64,000 bases of DNA, from the NCBI GenBank assembly GCA_002914805.1, contig JXTB01000128.1:709748-773747 (forward strand). Reading direction: 5' to 3'. Positions 1 to 10,154 of this stretch are shown piece after piece. The position numbers and the translations under genes are program-made. Origin of the DNA: Parasponia andersonii. Lineage: Eukaryota > Streptophyta > Magnoliopsida > Rosales > Cannabaceae. The notes under the pieces were generated by a model. That model did no database searches and was not told the origin of the DNA. It was given only the letters and a program-made list of their open reading frames with translations. Within the stretch, counting starts at the first letter, position 1, and every line of letters starts with the position of its first letter.

Positions 1-3000
1 ACTCAAAAAGATACGGTCTCGATTGAAAATGATGGATTTTGGGATACCATGGAGGCGAACTACTTCCTTCACGAATGCCCCTACCATTGTTTGAGTCGTG
101 AAAGGGTGTCGTTAAGGAATGAAGTGAGCATCTTTGATTATTCTATCTATCACCACAAATATAATATCAACTCCCTCAGAGTGAGGCAACTCTTTGATGA
201 AGTCCATTGTTATTTCATCCCAAACTTGCTCCAGTAGTGGAATAGGCCGCAGCAGCCCAGTAGGTGAGAGGTTCATGCTCTTATTTTGTTTAGACACCTA
301 ACAACGAGCCAAAAATTCCAGCACATCCTGCTTCATTCCAACCCAATATAAATCTGCGGGTAGGTTCTTATAGGTTTATAGTGCCCCTGAATGTCCTCCA
401 ATTGTGCTACAATGGTATTCTTGCAGCAATAAAGGAACCGAAGCTGATTTCTTGAAATGACCAGCCACCCTTTGTTTGTAAGTTGTCCATTTTCGAGCTT
501 GAATCCAGAAAAGCTTGAGCGTTCCATTGTAACCCTGCTTTAACCTTTGCTAAGAACTCGTCGGCATCCACATGTCTTAATCGTGTCCCAACGTAGTACT
601 TGGAGAACGAAAATGTTGGCCAATTCTGTCTCCTGAGGAAGTCGAGGCAAGGCATCCGCTACTTTATTTTACGAGCCTGGTTTGTACTGTATGTCGAAGT
701 CGAAGCTCATGAGTTTTGTCATCCATTTCTGAAATGCATGCCCCACAATTCATTGGTTGAGGATAAAGCATAGACTTTTTTGATCGGTTTTCATGATAAA
801 ACGTTGCCTGAGTAGATATGGCTGCCACTTCTGTATTGCGAGAACTATAGCCATAAACTCTTTCAAACACGAAGGCCAGTCGTGCTCGAACCCCCAAGAT
901 TTGGCTGAACTAAGCAATGGGGCGCTGATTTTGCATCGAGATTGTGCCAATACCCATTCCCGATGCGTCCATCTCCACTACAAAATGTTGTGAGAAATAT
1001 GGTAGAGCCAAAACTGGAACCTCTACCATCGCTGTTTTCAACTTTTGGAAGGCGGTCTTCGCTTCATCATTCCATTTGAACTTGTCTTTCTTCAATTACT
1101 CCATTAAGAACCATGCGAATGCACCACAGCCTTGGACGAACTTGCGGTAGTACCCTGTCAAACCCAAAAACCCGGCAGGTCCTTAAGGGACTTCAAGGTA
1201 GGCCACTCGATCATGGCCTTTATTTTTGCCAAATCCGCTGCCATTTCATTCACCAAAATGAGATGCACCAAGTACTATAGCTCTTATTGGTCGAAAGAAC
1301 ACTTCAACCTGTTAGCATAGAGCTTGTTCTCCTGCAACACTGTCAGCACCATTCACAAATGCTCTAGATGGTTTGTCTCGGAAGTACTGTAGACCAATAT
1401 GTCATCAAAAAATACTAGCATGAATTTTCGGAGGAACGGTTTGAATACCTCGTTCATCAATGATTGAAAAGTGGCCGGGGCATTGGTGAGGCCAAAGGGC
1501 ATTACCGAAGTGCATTACCAAGAATTCATAGTGCCCTTCATGGGTTTGAAAGACCGTTTTGGGCACATCCGCAACTTGCACTCTAATTTGGTGATATCCT
1601 AACTTGAGGTCTATCTTGGAAAACACGCGAGCATTATTCAATTCATTGATTACCGAAATAGGAAACTTATCCGGGAGAGTTTTCTTATTCAAGGCGCAAT
1701 AATCAACGCAAAAACTAAACTCCCATACTTTTTTTGAACTAAGAGCACCGGGTTGGAGAAAGGGCTCACGCTTGACTGTATAATACCAACAGCTAGCATT
1801 TCCCTCACTAGTCACTCGATCTCGTCGTTTTGAATCTGTGGGTAGCGTAAGGGCAAGCGTTTACCAGAGTCGATCTGTCGTGTAGTGTGATGGCATGTTC
1901 CTTACTTCGGTAGGTGGTAGTCCTATTGGTATCTGGAAGACAAAACTAAACCCTGCTAGTAGCTGCTGTAGTTCTTGGGATTGACAACTCGATCTTTCTC
2001 TGGTTTCCACTACTGTACATCCAAACTCTACGATTACTCCCTGTCGCTCATGCTTGATCGTTCGCATCATCGCCTTTAGAGACACCAGAGAGCGACATAA
2101 GCTAGGATCCCTTTGTAAACACACAACCACACTGCCTAGAGTGAATTTCATTCTCAGCTTCTTCCAATTGACATTCATATCCACAATTGACGATTGCCAT
2201 TTCATTGACAGATTGACATTCGAGCTTTCGAGCTCTAAGGGCAAGAAATCTTTGATAATCTCCACTTCCAGTAATAATAGCACCATTCGACAGCACACTC
2301 AAGTCCTTCTGATCGATAATCCCGTACCTATAGTCACTCCATAGCTACCAGTCTCAGTTACAGGGAGATTCAACTGAGCGACCACATCTGTGGAGATGAA
2401 ATTGTGGGTTGTCCCACTGTCTATCATGACTACAACTTCTTGCCCTCTAATCCACTCTCGCAGCCTCAGTTTTAAGAGTAATGAAACCCACAACTGAATT
2501 AAGAATAATCTCAGCTATTTCAGTTACCTCAGTGGGTGATTCTTCCTCATCAATGGTCGTGACGTCCTCGGAGCCCTCATCATCTTCGTCCATCACAACC
2601 AGCAATCGGAGGGTCTTGTTTTTGCAGTGGTGACCGGGAGCGAACTTCTCATCGCATTTGAAGCACCACCCATTTTCTCGCTTGGCCTGTAGCTCGCTAT
2701 TCGATAGTCGCTTGAATCCCCTGCTTGGCTTGGCGTCAGATATTGTCGATGTAGCAGGTTGTGGTGAAAGCACGGGTGCCACTAAAATGGTTTTCATGGG
2801 ACTATACAGCTGGATAGTTGTGATTGGCCCAAAAGGGTAGTGGCTGCGACAACTTCTTGATCCAGAATGCCCATGGGTCTGATGGAGTACTACTAACTCA
2901 TCTTCCACTCTTTGGGCCACCTCTATAACCCGACCCAACCCATCTGGTGCTAAGAGTCTCACCTCGGCCTTGATCTCATTTTTTAATCCATTGATGAAAT

Positions 3001-3330
3001 GCCCCTATACGTGTTTCGGAATGTCTCAAATGGGCGCTACCAGCACCTCAAATTGCTGACGATAATTTCGTACACTTTCGGTCCAAGTCGCTTGCTCAAG
3101 GTTCCCTCCTGTGATGGCTAAAAATGCTTAATGATGAGCAGCTTTAGCTCGGCCCAACTCTGGATACAACGCCGCCGATCTTTCCACTAGAGCTATGATA
3201 GAGCTTCCCCGTCCAGACTCACGATAACTGTGTCGAGTTTCTCGGCTTCTCTGACTCTACGCATCTGAAATATCATTTAGCTTAGAAGATCCAACTGTCT
3301 AGGTTTTCCTCATCGAAGATGGGCATCTCC
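1..3330 (-). pseudogene. gag-pol polyprotein of Ty3/gypsy element, broken
   Basis: Gag end (about 2450-2960): retroviral-type zinc knuckle beginning CFKCDEKFAPGHHC. Protease (about 2300-2490): active-site motif MIDSGTTHNFIS. Reverse transcriptase (about 1300-1900): FCVDYCALNKKTLPDKFP, then FSKIDLKLGYHQI, and the catalytic box as VFFDDILVY near 1390-1430, the FFDD variant seen in some plant gypsy elements. RNase H (about 660-1095): VVEMDASGMGIGTI and a later KTDQKSL block. Integrase core entry (about 112-297): DEITMDFIKELPHSEG and VVIDRIIKDAHF. The pieces sit in different frames and carry stops, so no functional polyprotein can be made. Domain identity is confident; exact ends are approximate. 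Confidence 0.85.
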
Positions 3331-3723
3331 ACCCCTTGTACGCCATGCTCGCCTCGAATCGCTAGATCGACGCTCGGATCAACCTCGATTGAACTTGATC
3401 CAGTTGCAGTCATCGACGTCTCACCCGAAGACTTCAGATTCGACATTGAGTCTCCCTCCCCCTGTGCACTCGATTGTCGGCCAATCTTGCATCATGGCAT
3501 CCAACTTCTGCATTATCACTGTCAAATTCTGTTCCATTGTCTGTTGTTTGAGTAGCATTGGCTTGATTCCCCAGAGAATCTCCTCCTGAACGTCGGCTTG
3601 AAAGGAATCCAGCTTAGCTTCTCTTCCACTGTTCCCAACCCAAGAATTTAGCTACTCAAGAATTTGACTCGGACATCCAGCTTCTTGCCTGCCATTTTTC
3701 CCAGGTCAGTAGTCTAATACCAA
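1..3723 (-). mobile_element. Ty3/gypsy LTR retrotransposon, degenerate, 3' part outside window
   Basis: Reading the minus strand from high to low coordinates, the order is PBS-like site, gag with zinc knuckle, aspartic protease, reverse transcriptase, RNase H, integrase, which is the Ty3/gypsy order. A PBS-like motif TGGTATTAGAC (minus strand, about 3713-3723) resembles the plant initiator tRNA-Met primer site TGGTATCAGAG. The window begins inside integrase, so the 3' end and 3' LTR are not visible. The 5' LTR should lie to the right of 3723, but I could not fix its outer border before the host exon at 4416. Many frameshifts and stops make the element non-autonomous. Confidence 0.9.
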
Positions 3724-3755
3724 ATTGGTATGTTCCCAACCCAAGAATTTAGCTA
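3630..3755. repeat. 25-bp direct repeat at the gypsy 5' leader/LTR edge
   Basis: A 25-bp string starting TGTTCCCAACCCAAGAATTT occurs at 3630-3654 and again at 3731-3755, flanking the PBS-like site. It looks like LTR-edge sequence copied into the leader or a local duplication of about 101 bp. It helps place the LTR boundary near 3724-3732. Confidence 0.7.
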
Positions 3756-4415
3756 GAGATGGTGAAATAAGAAGTGTTTCGTTAAAGAAAACTTAAAAAG
3801 GGTCTGAAAGTACAATAGCACAGGCTAATTCGAGAGTCTAGGCAAAATAAGCTTTACAAAATTAGCTCTTAATCCCCTTAACCCATTGGCTAATGACTTG
3901 GATGCTCCCACCTTTTGTGCCTCACATACCTAAAGCCGATTGGAGGTGTATCAGATCCTTAACTTTTAAGGCTGCCAATGCCATCCATCTGTTTCCCATC
4001 TTTCTATCTTGATCTTATAACTTCATAATCATTACTAACTTCTTGTTCTTCTTTAGTAAACGGTGCGTTAGTTGACTGACCTCTGGGCCCAGTAATTCTG
4101 TCTTGTTAAGTAATCACTATATTAACTTGTATTTTGGTCAGTAAGAAGTGATGGCTAGCATGATAATGGAAAGAACGTGATAGGATGACATGTTAGATTA
4201 GTAAGACCTGACTGTAGAAAACTGAGTGAGACAACAGCTCTTGACTTCAGTTTGGTAATTTTTAATTCAAGGCATATCACTCGTTTCACATGAGACATGA
4301 TTCTTCTAAAAAGAATGTTCCAATGTTTGTTTCTCCTTCCCAAAATAGGGTAGAATTTTAATCATTCTTCCAGTGGAAAGACTAATGTGGCGTTTGATAT
4401 GTACACTGTTAACAG
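3724..4415. other. Probable gypsy 5' LTR followed by host intron sequence
   Basis: There is no coding sequence here. The left part should be the minus-strand 5' LTR of the neighbouring gypsy element. The right part ends with a splice acceptor (ACTGTTAACAG at 4405-4415) and is most simply intron of the host gene whose last exon starts at 4416. The LTR/intron border is not visible because the other LTR lies outside the window. Confidence 0.4.
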
Positions 4416-4934
4416 GCGAAAGAAGCTGCTGAAAACAAAGCTAAGGAGATGACCATCACCATGGAATCTGTAAGTGCAGAGCTAAGAAAGGAAAAGAATG
4501 TCAGCAGCTCAGCTATGAGCCTGGCAAAGAGATCCAGCAAGGAAAGCGAGGCTATAATACGAGCTATACAATCACTAGGATGCAAGGTCCACTTCTCAAG
4601 AAGTGGTGATTGCACAGTTGATATTGAAAATTGCTTGATTGGTACTCCACAGAAAGTTTCTTATTCTCCAAAGAGAGAATCAGAGAATATTACACAGAGT
4701 GACGATAAATCAGACCTTTCTGTTTCAATCACCGTTGTGGCAGATGATGTTGCTCCGAGCAATCCAATTGGTCGAATGTGTGAAACGTTATGCCCTCTAC
4801 GGACTCGAGACGGAGGCTGCAAGTGGCCGGATGCTGGATGTGCTCAGCTCGGTAGCCAATTTGTCGGACTGAAGGCAAATTTTGACGCATTTGACCGACT
4901 TAATATATATGATGGATACTTTCAGCCCAAATGA
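4416..4934 (+). CDS. 3'-terminal exon of a host coiled-coil protein of unknown function
   Basis: An open frame runs from the acceptor at 4415 to a TGA at 4932, giving about 172 residues. The N-terminal part (starting AKEAAENKAKEM) is rich in Ala, Lys and Glu and reads as the end of a coiled coil. A conserved-looking C-terminal block contains RMCETLCPLRTRDGGCKWPD, with four Cys in about 25 residues, and ends YDGYFQPK. I recognise the style of a plant-specific protein with a long coiled coil but cannot name the gene. Upstream exons are absent from this window: either the gypsy element is inserted in the preceding intron or the gene is truncated by it. No stops or frameshifts interrupt the exon, unlike most other coding sequence here, so it may be a live gene. 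Confidence 0.65.
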   Translation, partial: AKEAAENKAKEMTITMESVSAELRKEKNVSSSAMSLAKRSSKESEAIIRAIQSLGCKVHFSRSGDCTVDIENCLIGTPQKVSYSPKRESENITQSDDKSDLSVSITVVADDVAPSNPIGRMCETLCPLRTRDGGCKWPDAGCAQLGSQFVGLKANFDAFDRLNIYDGYFQPK

Positions 4935-5400
4935 ATACTAGGTGACACTGAACTTTCTCGTGGTTTCTCCATCAGAAATAGTAAAATTCAACCTCTACGT
5001 AGTAGATTGTCATATAGAGTTTAGAATTATGCACCTTGTTTAGAGTAGTTTCAATATTTTTTTTTTCAAAAGGTTGCCATCAAATTAAAATGAGATGGCC
5101 CCTAGAATTTTGGATGGATCTCGGAACTGTTTGTACAGAGAATAGAGTTAGCTCTGGTCCATCTCATTAGCATAATGGATTTTGCGAAATAGGAAGAAGA
5201 TAATTGGAGGGAGCTGGTATATTGGTGGTCCACATCCTATACAAATGTTCTTAGGCGTTTCTTAGGTAGCTGAATACATTGCCATTCATTTCCCAAATAA
5301 GCCTGTGTACAGGTTTTAGGCTTTGCTTGCCACTTAAGTGCTGTAACTTTCTTCACCAGCATCTATTTATGCAATTATACAGATTTAGTTTAATAAAATG
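4935..5400 (+). other. 3'UTR of the coiled-coil gene with poly(A) signal
   Basis: AT-rich non-coding sequence follows the stop. A canonical AATAAA lies at 5392-5397, about 460 bp downstream of the TGA, a plausible plant 3'UTR length. There is no competing coding signal. Confidence 0.5.
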
Positions 5401-6014
5401 TTATTGGGAAAAAAAAAGTTCGATGAAGATTATTTTAAATCTTGGCCTCAGTTCAGTACGCTGTTGGATGGCATCGATCGGACTTTTGTGTGGTGCTACT
5501 CCTTTTTTTTTTTTGTTTTCCTGAATAAATATTGAATGGTATCGTCTGTACTGACGTTTTAGATAGTGTTGCAAACAAGCATGTCACGGTGCTGAATAGC
5601 TAATTTTCTCAGTTGGTTTGATTTAATTGTGAGTCATTATACTATATATATATATATATATCATAACTTTCGTTCCAAATTATTTTGTTAAATTCTGGAA
5701 CATGCTTCTTTCCAAGTAGACAAGTGTTTCACCACCTGCACGATATTGAAATTAATAACTTGCACGGTGAGATTGGGATCGGTTTTTTCTCTTCAACGAG
5801 TAAGATATAGTGTTATGCAGCATTTAAAAATACCATTTCCTTTTTCACGAGAAGGGCATATATGCTTCATTTTCCCAAGGAAATGTAAAGAACTCTGCCA
5901 TGCATTTTCCCCATTTGTTTCCGTTCGTGGTAGTAAGATCTTACCAAAGGTACAGCACCCGATTGAACAAAATTAGTCTCTTTGTCAGTTCTTATTCCTC
6001 TGGCTTTAATAACA
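5401..6014. other. Intergenic; 5' flank of NBS-LRR relic 1 with a TA microsatellite
   Basis: A (TA)n tract lies at about 5641-5661. From about 5690 the sequence aligns by eye with about 20463-20811 upstream of the second NBS-LRR relic (for example AAATTCTGGAACA, and GTGAGATTGGGATCG in both), so promoter and 5'UTR were duplicated together with the gene. No other gene is seen. Confidence 0.55.
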
Positions 6015-9005
6015 ATGGCAGAAAGTATAATTATCTCCTAAGTTGGCTGAGTCTGTTGTATCCCAAGCAGCCGAAAGACTATCTGAACTTCTATTTCAGG
6101 AAGCAGCAGCATTAAGCAGCGTGAAGGATGACGTGGAGCGCCTGTGCGCTGAGTTGGTGAGAAAGCAATGCTTAATTAATTAATTACTTATTTGGTAATA
6201 CCTAAACAGATCTTTCAGTATATAATTAAGGAGTTGATTTTGTTGGCTGGTTTAGGAACGTAAATAAACAAAGGTAAACTTAATTGGTAAAAAAAGTTAA
6301 GGCAATGGTGGTCTCGGTAGAAGATAAAGGTGGAGAGAGTATATATTATTGCTATCTGTAGAAAGTGTACATTTACAAGTGTGAATTAGCCGTATTTATA
6401 GGCACACAAACGATAAGGGTGCCGCCTCTTGCATGAGTTGAAGCATTGCCAATTTGACACCTTTGTGATCCAGGTTTCACAGGAGAGGACGTTCGATATC
6501 ATTGAGATCTTCATCTCCAAATTTTCCTCTTCTTACTTCAAATTTTCCATCTCAATAAACTGAGGAAACAAATCGAGTCCATCAAAGCTACCATGGAAGA
6601 CATCTCCAAAAATGCACAGATGTACCGAATTGAATCTGATAGCTGAGGAGTGACTACTTCTGTTGCTGAGCTGCAGTGGTGTTTGAGAAGATCATGTCCA
6701 GATGCAGATGATGACGAGGATGAAGAGGTTGTCTGCTTGGAGGATATTGTGAAGGCTATGAAGGGTGAGTTGATGACGGAGTAAGACCGGCTCTCTGTTG
6801 TTTCTGTGGTGGGCGTGGGCGGGTTATGTAAGACCACTCTTGCTAAGAAAGTTTATAAAAGCAATGATGTGAGAAGTTACTTTGATTGTTGTGCTTGGGT
6901 TTTTATATCCCAACAATATGTTCCAGAGGATATTTTGTATGAAATCTTAGTTCAAATTGAAAGAGAGTGGGACAGGGAGAGATTAAGAAATTTGAATGAG
7001 AATGAATTAAGTGACAGGCTTAGAGGTGACCTGACAGTGAAGAGTGAAGAGCTATCTTGTAGTTCTTGATGATATTTGGAGAATAGAGGCTTGGGATAGT
7101 ATCAAAAGGGCTTTCCCATTAGGAAAGCAAGGTAGTTAAGTCATTTTCACCACTCGGAACAGAGAAGTAGCATTGTTTGCTGATCCATGTAGCTCCCCGA
7201 ACCAACCTCCATTTTTAACATTTGAAGAGAGCTGGGAACTTCTACGAAGGAAAGCATTTCGAAGAAACTTCCGGTGACCATGGTTTTCGACTAGAATTTG
7301 AGATGTTGGGAAAGGACACGCTGAAAAAATGTGGGGGACTGCCTCTTGCAATTTCAGCATTTGGAGGCTTGTTAAGAACGAAAAATTCATTCTCTGAATG
7401 GAAAGAGCTGCAGAAAGACGTTGATTTCACACTTAAATAAACTCGCATCACGTCAAGAGTATGAAGGATTGAATAGCATTTTAGCTTTGAGCTACCATGA
7501 TCTACCTTATTACTTGAAACCGTGATTTCTCTATTTGGGTAGCTTTCCAGAGGACATAGAGATACCAAAGAAAACATTGATTCAACTTTGGATTGCGGAG
7601 GGTTTTTGTGCAGAAACCAAGATGAGAAGGGGCAAACGAGACAACATCGGAAAATGCAGCTGAAGAATACTTGGGAGAGCTGATGAACAGGTGTATGATA
7701 CAAGCGAGCAAAAGGAACAATTGAGGGATAGGAGTGAAAACATGTCGAATGCACCATCTTTTGCGAGACTCGTGCGTGTCCAAGGCTAGAGATGAGAACA
7801 TCTTTCAGATTATTTGACATAACATTGAGATGAACACGCCAGGGGCTGTTTTTCAACTCATCATGCCACTACTACAATTTGTTCACGCAGACTTATTATT
7901 CATGGTCATTGTAACTTTGGTATATACCAAGTTCAACACCCTCTTCATTCTCTTTTATTCTTCGTTATCAATTCCTTTTGTGTGCCAAGTTTAGGAAAGA
8001 AGAATTTCATGTTATTGAGAACACTGGAACTTGGGGGCACCTATTTGGGAGATAGCCTTAAATTTCTTAAGGAAATCTGTAAGCTCATACACTTGAGGTA
8101 CCTTGGGTTGAGAGATAGTAATGTGTCCAAATTGCCAAACTGCATTGACAACTTGCCGAGTTTGCACGCTTTAGATCTTCGCGGGTGTCATTCTATCAAG
8201 CTACCCATAGCACTATTGAGATTAAGACGTTTGACTCATCTTTTAACCAATAATCCTACAAGGTTAAAGTATAATTTTATGGATTCACTACTTGCTTTCT
8301 TGATCAGATATGATGTACTAGTGAAACTTACTAATCTGAGGAGCTTAAATTGTTACTGAGAAGCACAAAAGAAGGCAGAAAGTACACGAGTTAGCCGTTA
8401 TTAAAAGCGGTCAACTTCGATTCTTGGTTCTGAAAGTTAATTACTATGCCGGAATAGTACTTCCAAGTCTGAAATCACTCTCTCAATGCTGTCTTCTCTA
8501 TAAACTACATCTAGACGGGATAATAGAACAAGACATCTATTCTTCTCTACAATTCCTGCCAGCAAGCCTTGCCAAATTGACTTTGCAATATTCTCGTATT
8601 CAACAGGATCCTGCGGCAGTTCTAGAGCAGCTTCCTAATTTAGAGCTTCTTCGGTTTATTGATTCCTACTCCAGATCCGAATTGGCCTGCTCTGCTGGTG
8701 GGTTTTCTAAGCCAGAGACTCTTCAATTTAATTTCTTATATCCCCTGGACGAGTGGCAAATAGAGAAAGATGCAATGCCAAGTCTCAAGAGAGTAGATAT
8801 TGTAAAAATTCCACAAATGAAGATGATTCCGGAAGGCTTGAAACTTGTCACTACTCTACGACGACTCAATGTCATTCGTTTGTCCAATTCTTCAGAACGC
8901 AGGCTTATCATCGATGAAAAAGGAATTGGAGGGAAGGATTTTTACAAAGTGCGCCAAATTGTTTCCATCTCAATCTCTCAGGAGACAGTAAACTTAATTT
9001 GGTAA
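6015..9005 (+). pseudogene. CC-NBS-LRR resistance-gene relic 1
   Basis: The family acts as intracellular pathogen sensors. The start at 6015 (MAESIIIS) matches the start of relic 2, but a stop and frameshift follow within ten codons. The coiled-coil (Rx_N-like) part is interrupted by foreign sequence at about 6173-6483. The P-loop reads VGVGGLCKTT, with Cys (TGT at 6827) where the family has Gly. Then come FDCCAWVF (RNBS-A), VVLDDIW (kinase 2, near 7050-7080, frame-shifted) and KKCGGLPLAI (about 7325-7350). The MHD motif is altered to RMHHLL (about 7747). LRRs follow at 7982-8359 and 8424-9005, including HLRYLGLRDSNVSKLPN and LEQLPNLELLRF. Multiple stops and frame changes exclude function. 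It closely parallels relic 2 at 20812. Confidence 0.9.
6173..6483. other. About 0.31-kb foreign segment inside the coiled-coil region of NBS-LRR relic 1
   Basis: Sequence shared with relic 2 stops after GAAAGCAATGCTT and resumes near GAGGACGTTCGATATCATTG. Between them lies AT-rich sequence starting TTAATTAATTAATTA that has no counterpart in relic 2, which has about 90 bp of coiled-coil coding there instead. A GTGAGA donor-like site lies just left (6157-6162) and a CCAG acceptor-like site near 6471-6474, so an intron-like gain combined with a deletion is conceivable. Equally it may be a transposon fragment; I see no clear terminal repeats. Confidence 0.5.
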
Positions 9006-9617
9006 TTTTTCAGTGATCTATTTCGGTATTTATTGATGTTGACGTTTTTCCTTTTTCTGTATTTGTGTATATGTGCACGTGTATGTTGTTATGTAAATGT
9101 AACCATATATGTGATTATCAATTTGGCCTGTCCATTGCACATGCAAATATATGCTATACAAAGTCTTCATCCTTAGAGGGAACTGCTAATTGTTTCACTA
9201 TGTGACGTAGGATAAGATAGAAATTGGAAAGAAAATAGGTAGAAGAACACGAGGTGATTGAATTTAGGCAAAAATTGATGAATTGATAGAAAAGCGATAG
9301 ATAATCAAGATAAGAACTCAGAGAAAAGAAACTATAAAGGGAGAAAACTCAATAATTACTCAATATTCATTTGTAATCTGGAAATCAATTACATGACTAA
9401 GCCTATTTATATATAAGCAATTAGACTCAACTAAAAAAATAAACACATTCTAGAAACTAATAGAAACAAGAAACTTAAATCTAGTTATCCAAAATTAAAT
9501 AACAATTAAAAATAAATCTAAATAATCATAAATAATAATAATAATAATATAATTTTCTAATATATTTATTTCATGTATTCTTCGAGGTTTGAGAACTCAC
9601 TCAGTGAATTAAAACTC
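9006..9617. other. AT-rich flank, possibly old retrotransposon-derived; no gene
   Basis: Just after the LRR relic there is non-coding sequence. On the minus strand about 9390-9430 carries a TATA-like block (TTATATATAAATAGG), and the style resembles an LTR leader, but I could not find a matching partner LTR. The stretch ends at the copia target site AACTC (9613-9617). Confidence 0.3.
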
Positions 9618-9841
9618 TGTTAGAGATCATGTGTATATTTTTCATTTAATGTAGATCTGTATTTTGTAATTAGTGTAGATTATAAACTATAGATTATGAT
9701 CATATTAGATTATATTTTGCCTTAATAATTAGGAAAAGATTTGTTTCCTTTTTTGAGTTGTTAATTTCTTGTATTTATAGATGACATCTAAGCCTTTAGA
9801 ATGGCATCTTATATAAAAATATTTTCTTCCAAAGACCTTCA
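9618..9841 (+). repeat. Copia 5' LTR
   Basis: It starts TGTTAGAGATCATGTG and ends GACCTTCA, 224 bp long. The immediately following TGGTATTAGAGAC is the primer site. It aligns end to end with the 3' LTR. Confidence 0.95.
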
Positions 9842-9854
9842 TGGTATTAGAGAC
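9842..9854 (+). other. Copia primer-binding site
   Basis: TGGTATTAGAGAC directly abuts the 5' LTR and resembles the 3' end complement of plant initiator tRNA-Met (TGGTATCAGAGC), with one internal T for C. Confidence 0.85.
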
Positions 9855-10154
9855 AAATTAACCTCCTTTGCACCGTTTACACTCTACTTTTTCTCTGTTT
9901 TTCGAAACCAAAACAGAGCAAAAACAGAACATTTCCATCAACCATTTTTCAGCATTGTCTTGCTGAATGTTCGTTGCTGCCCTTATTGTCAAAATCCTTG
10001 TCTAAACCATTTTCAGCCTTGTGTTGCTGAATGTTCATTGGCTTCTACCAAAATTTCATTATTTTTTCCCTGTATCTTTTTTTATCTACTACCTTTCTTT
10101 CTCTCGTCTATTCTTCATCCTATCCAGTTTTTTTTTTTTTTTCCTTTTTGAAAC

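Larger units (their letters stand above)
5690..9005 (+). repeat. Segmental duplication unit A (NBS-LRR relic 1 plus 5' flank)
   Basis: This unit matches unit B (20463-23470) in the same orientation, about 14.8 kb apart, covering the 5' flank, coiled coil, NBS and LRR. Shared idiosyncratic phrases (FDCCAWVFI, RNLNENELSDR / RNLTENELSDR, KKCGGLPLAI) show recent common ancestry. The copia and Harbinger elements now separate the two units. Confidence 0.7.

Noticed and set aside
7242..7856. 204-codon minus-strand ORF
   Set aside because: It is the antisense shadow of the NBS region of relic 1.
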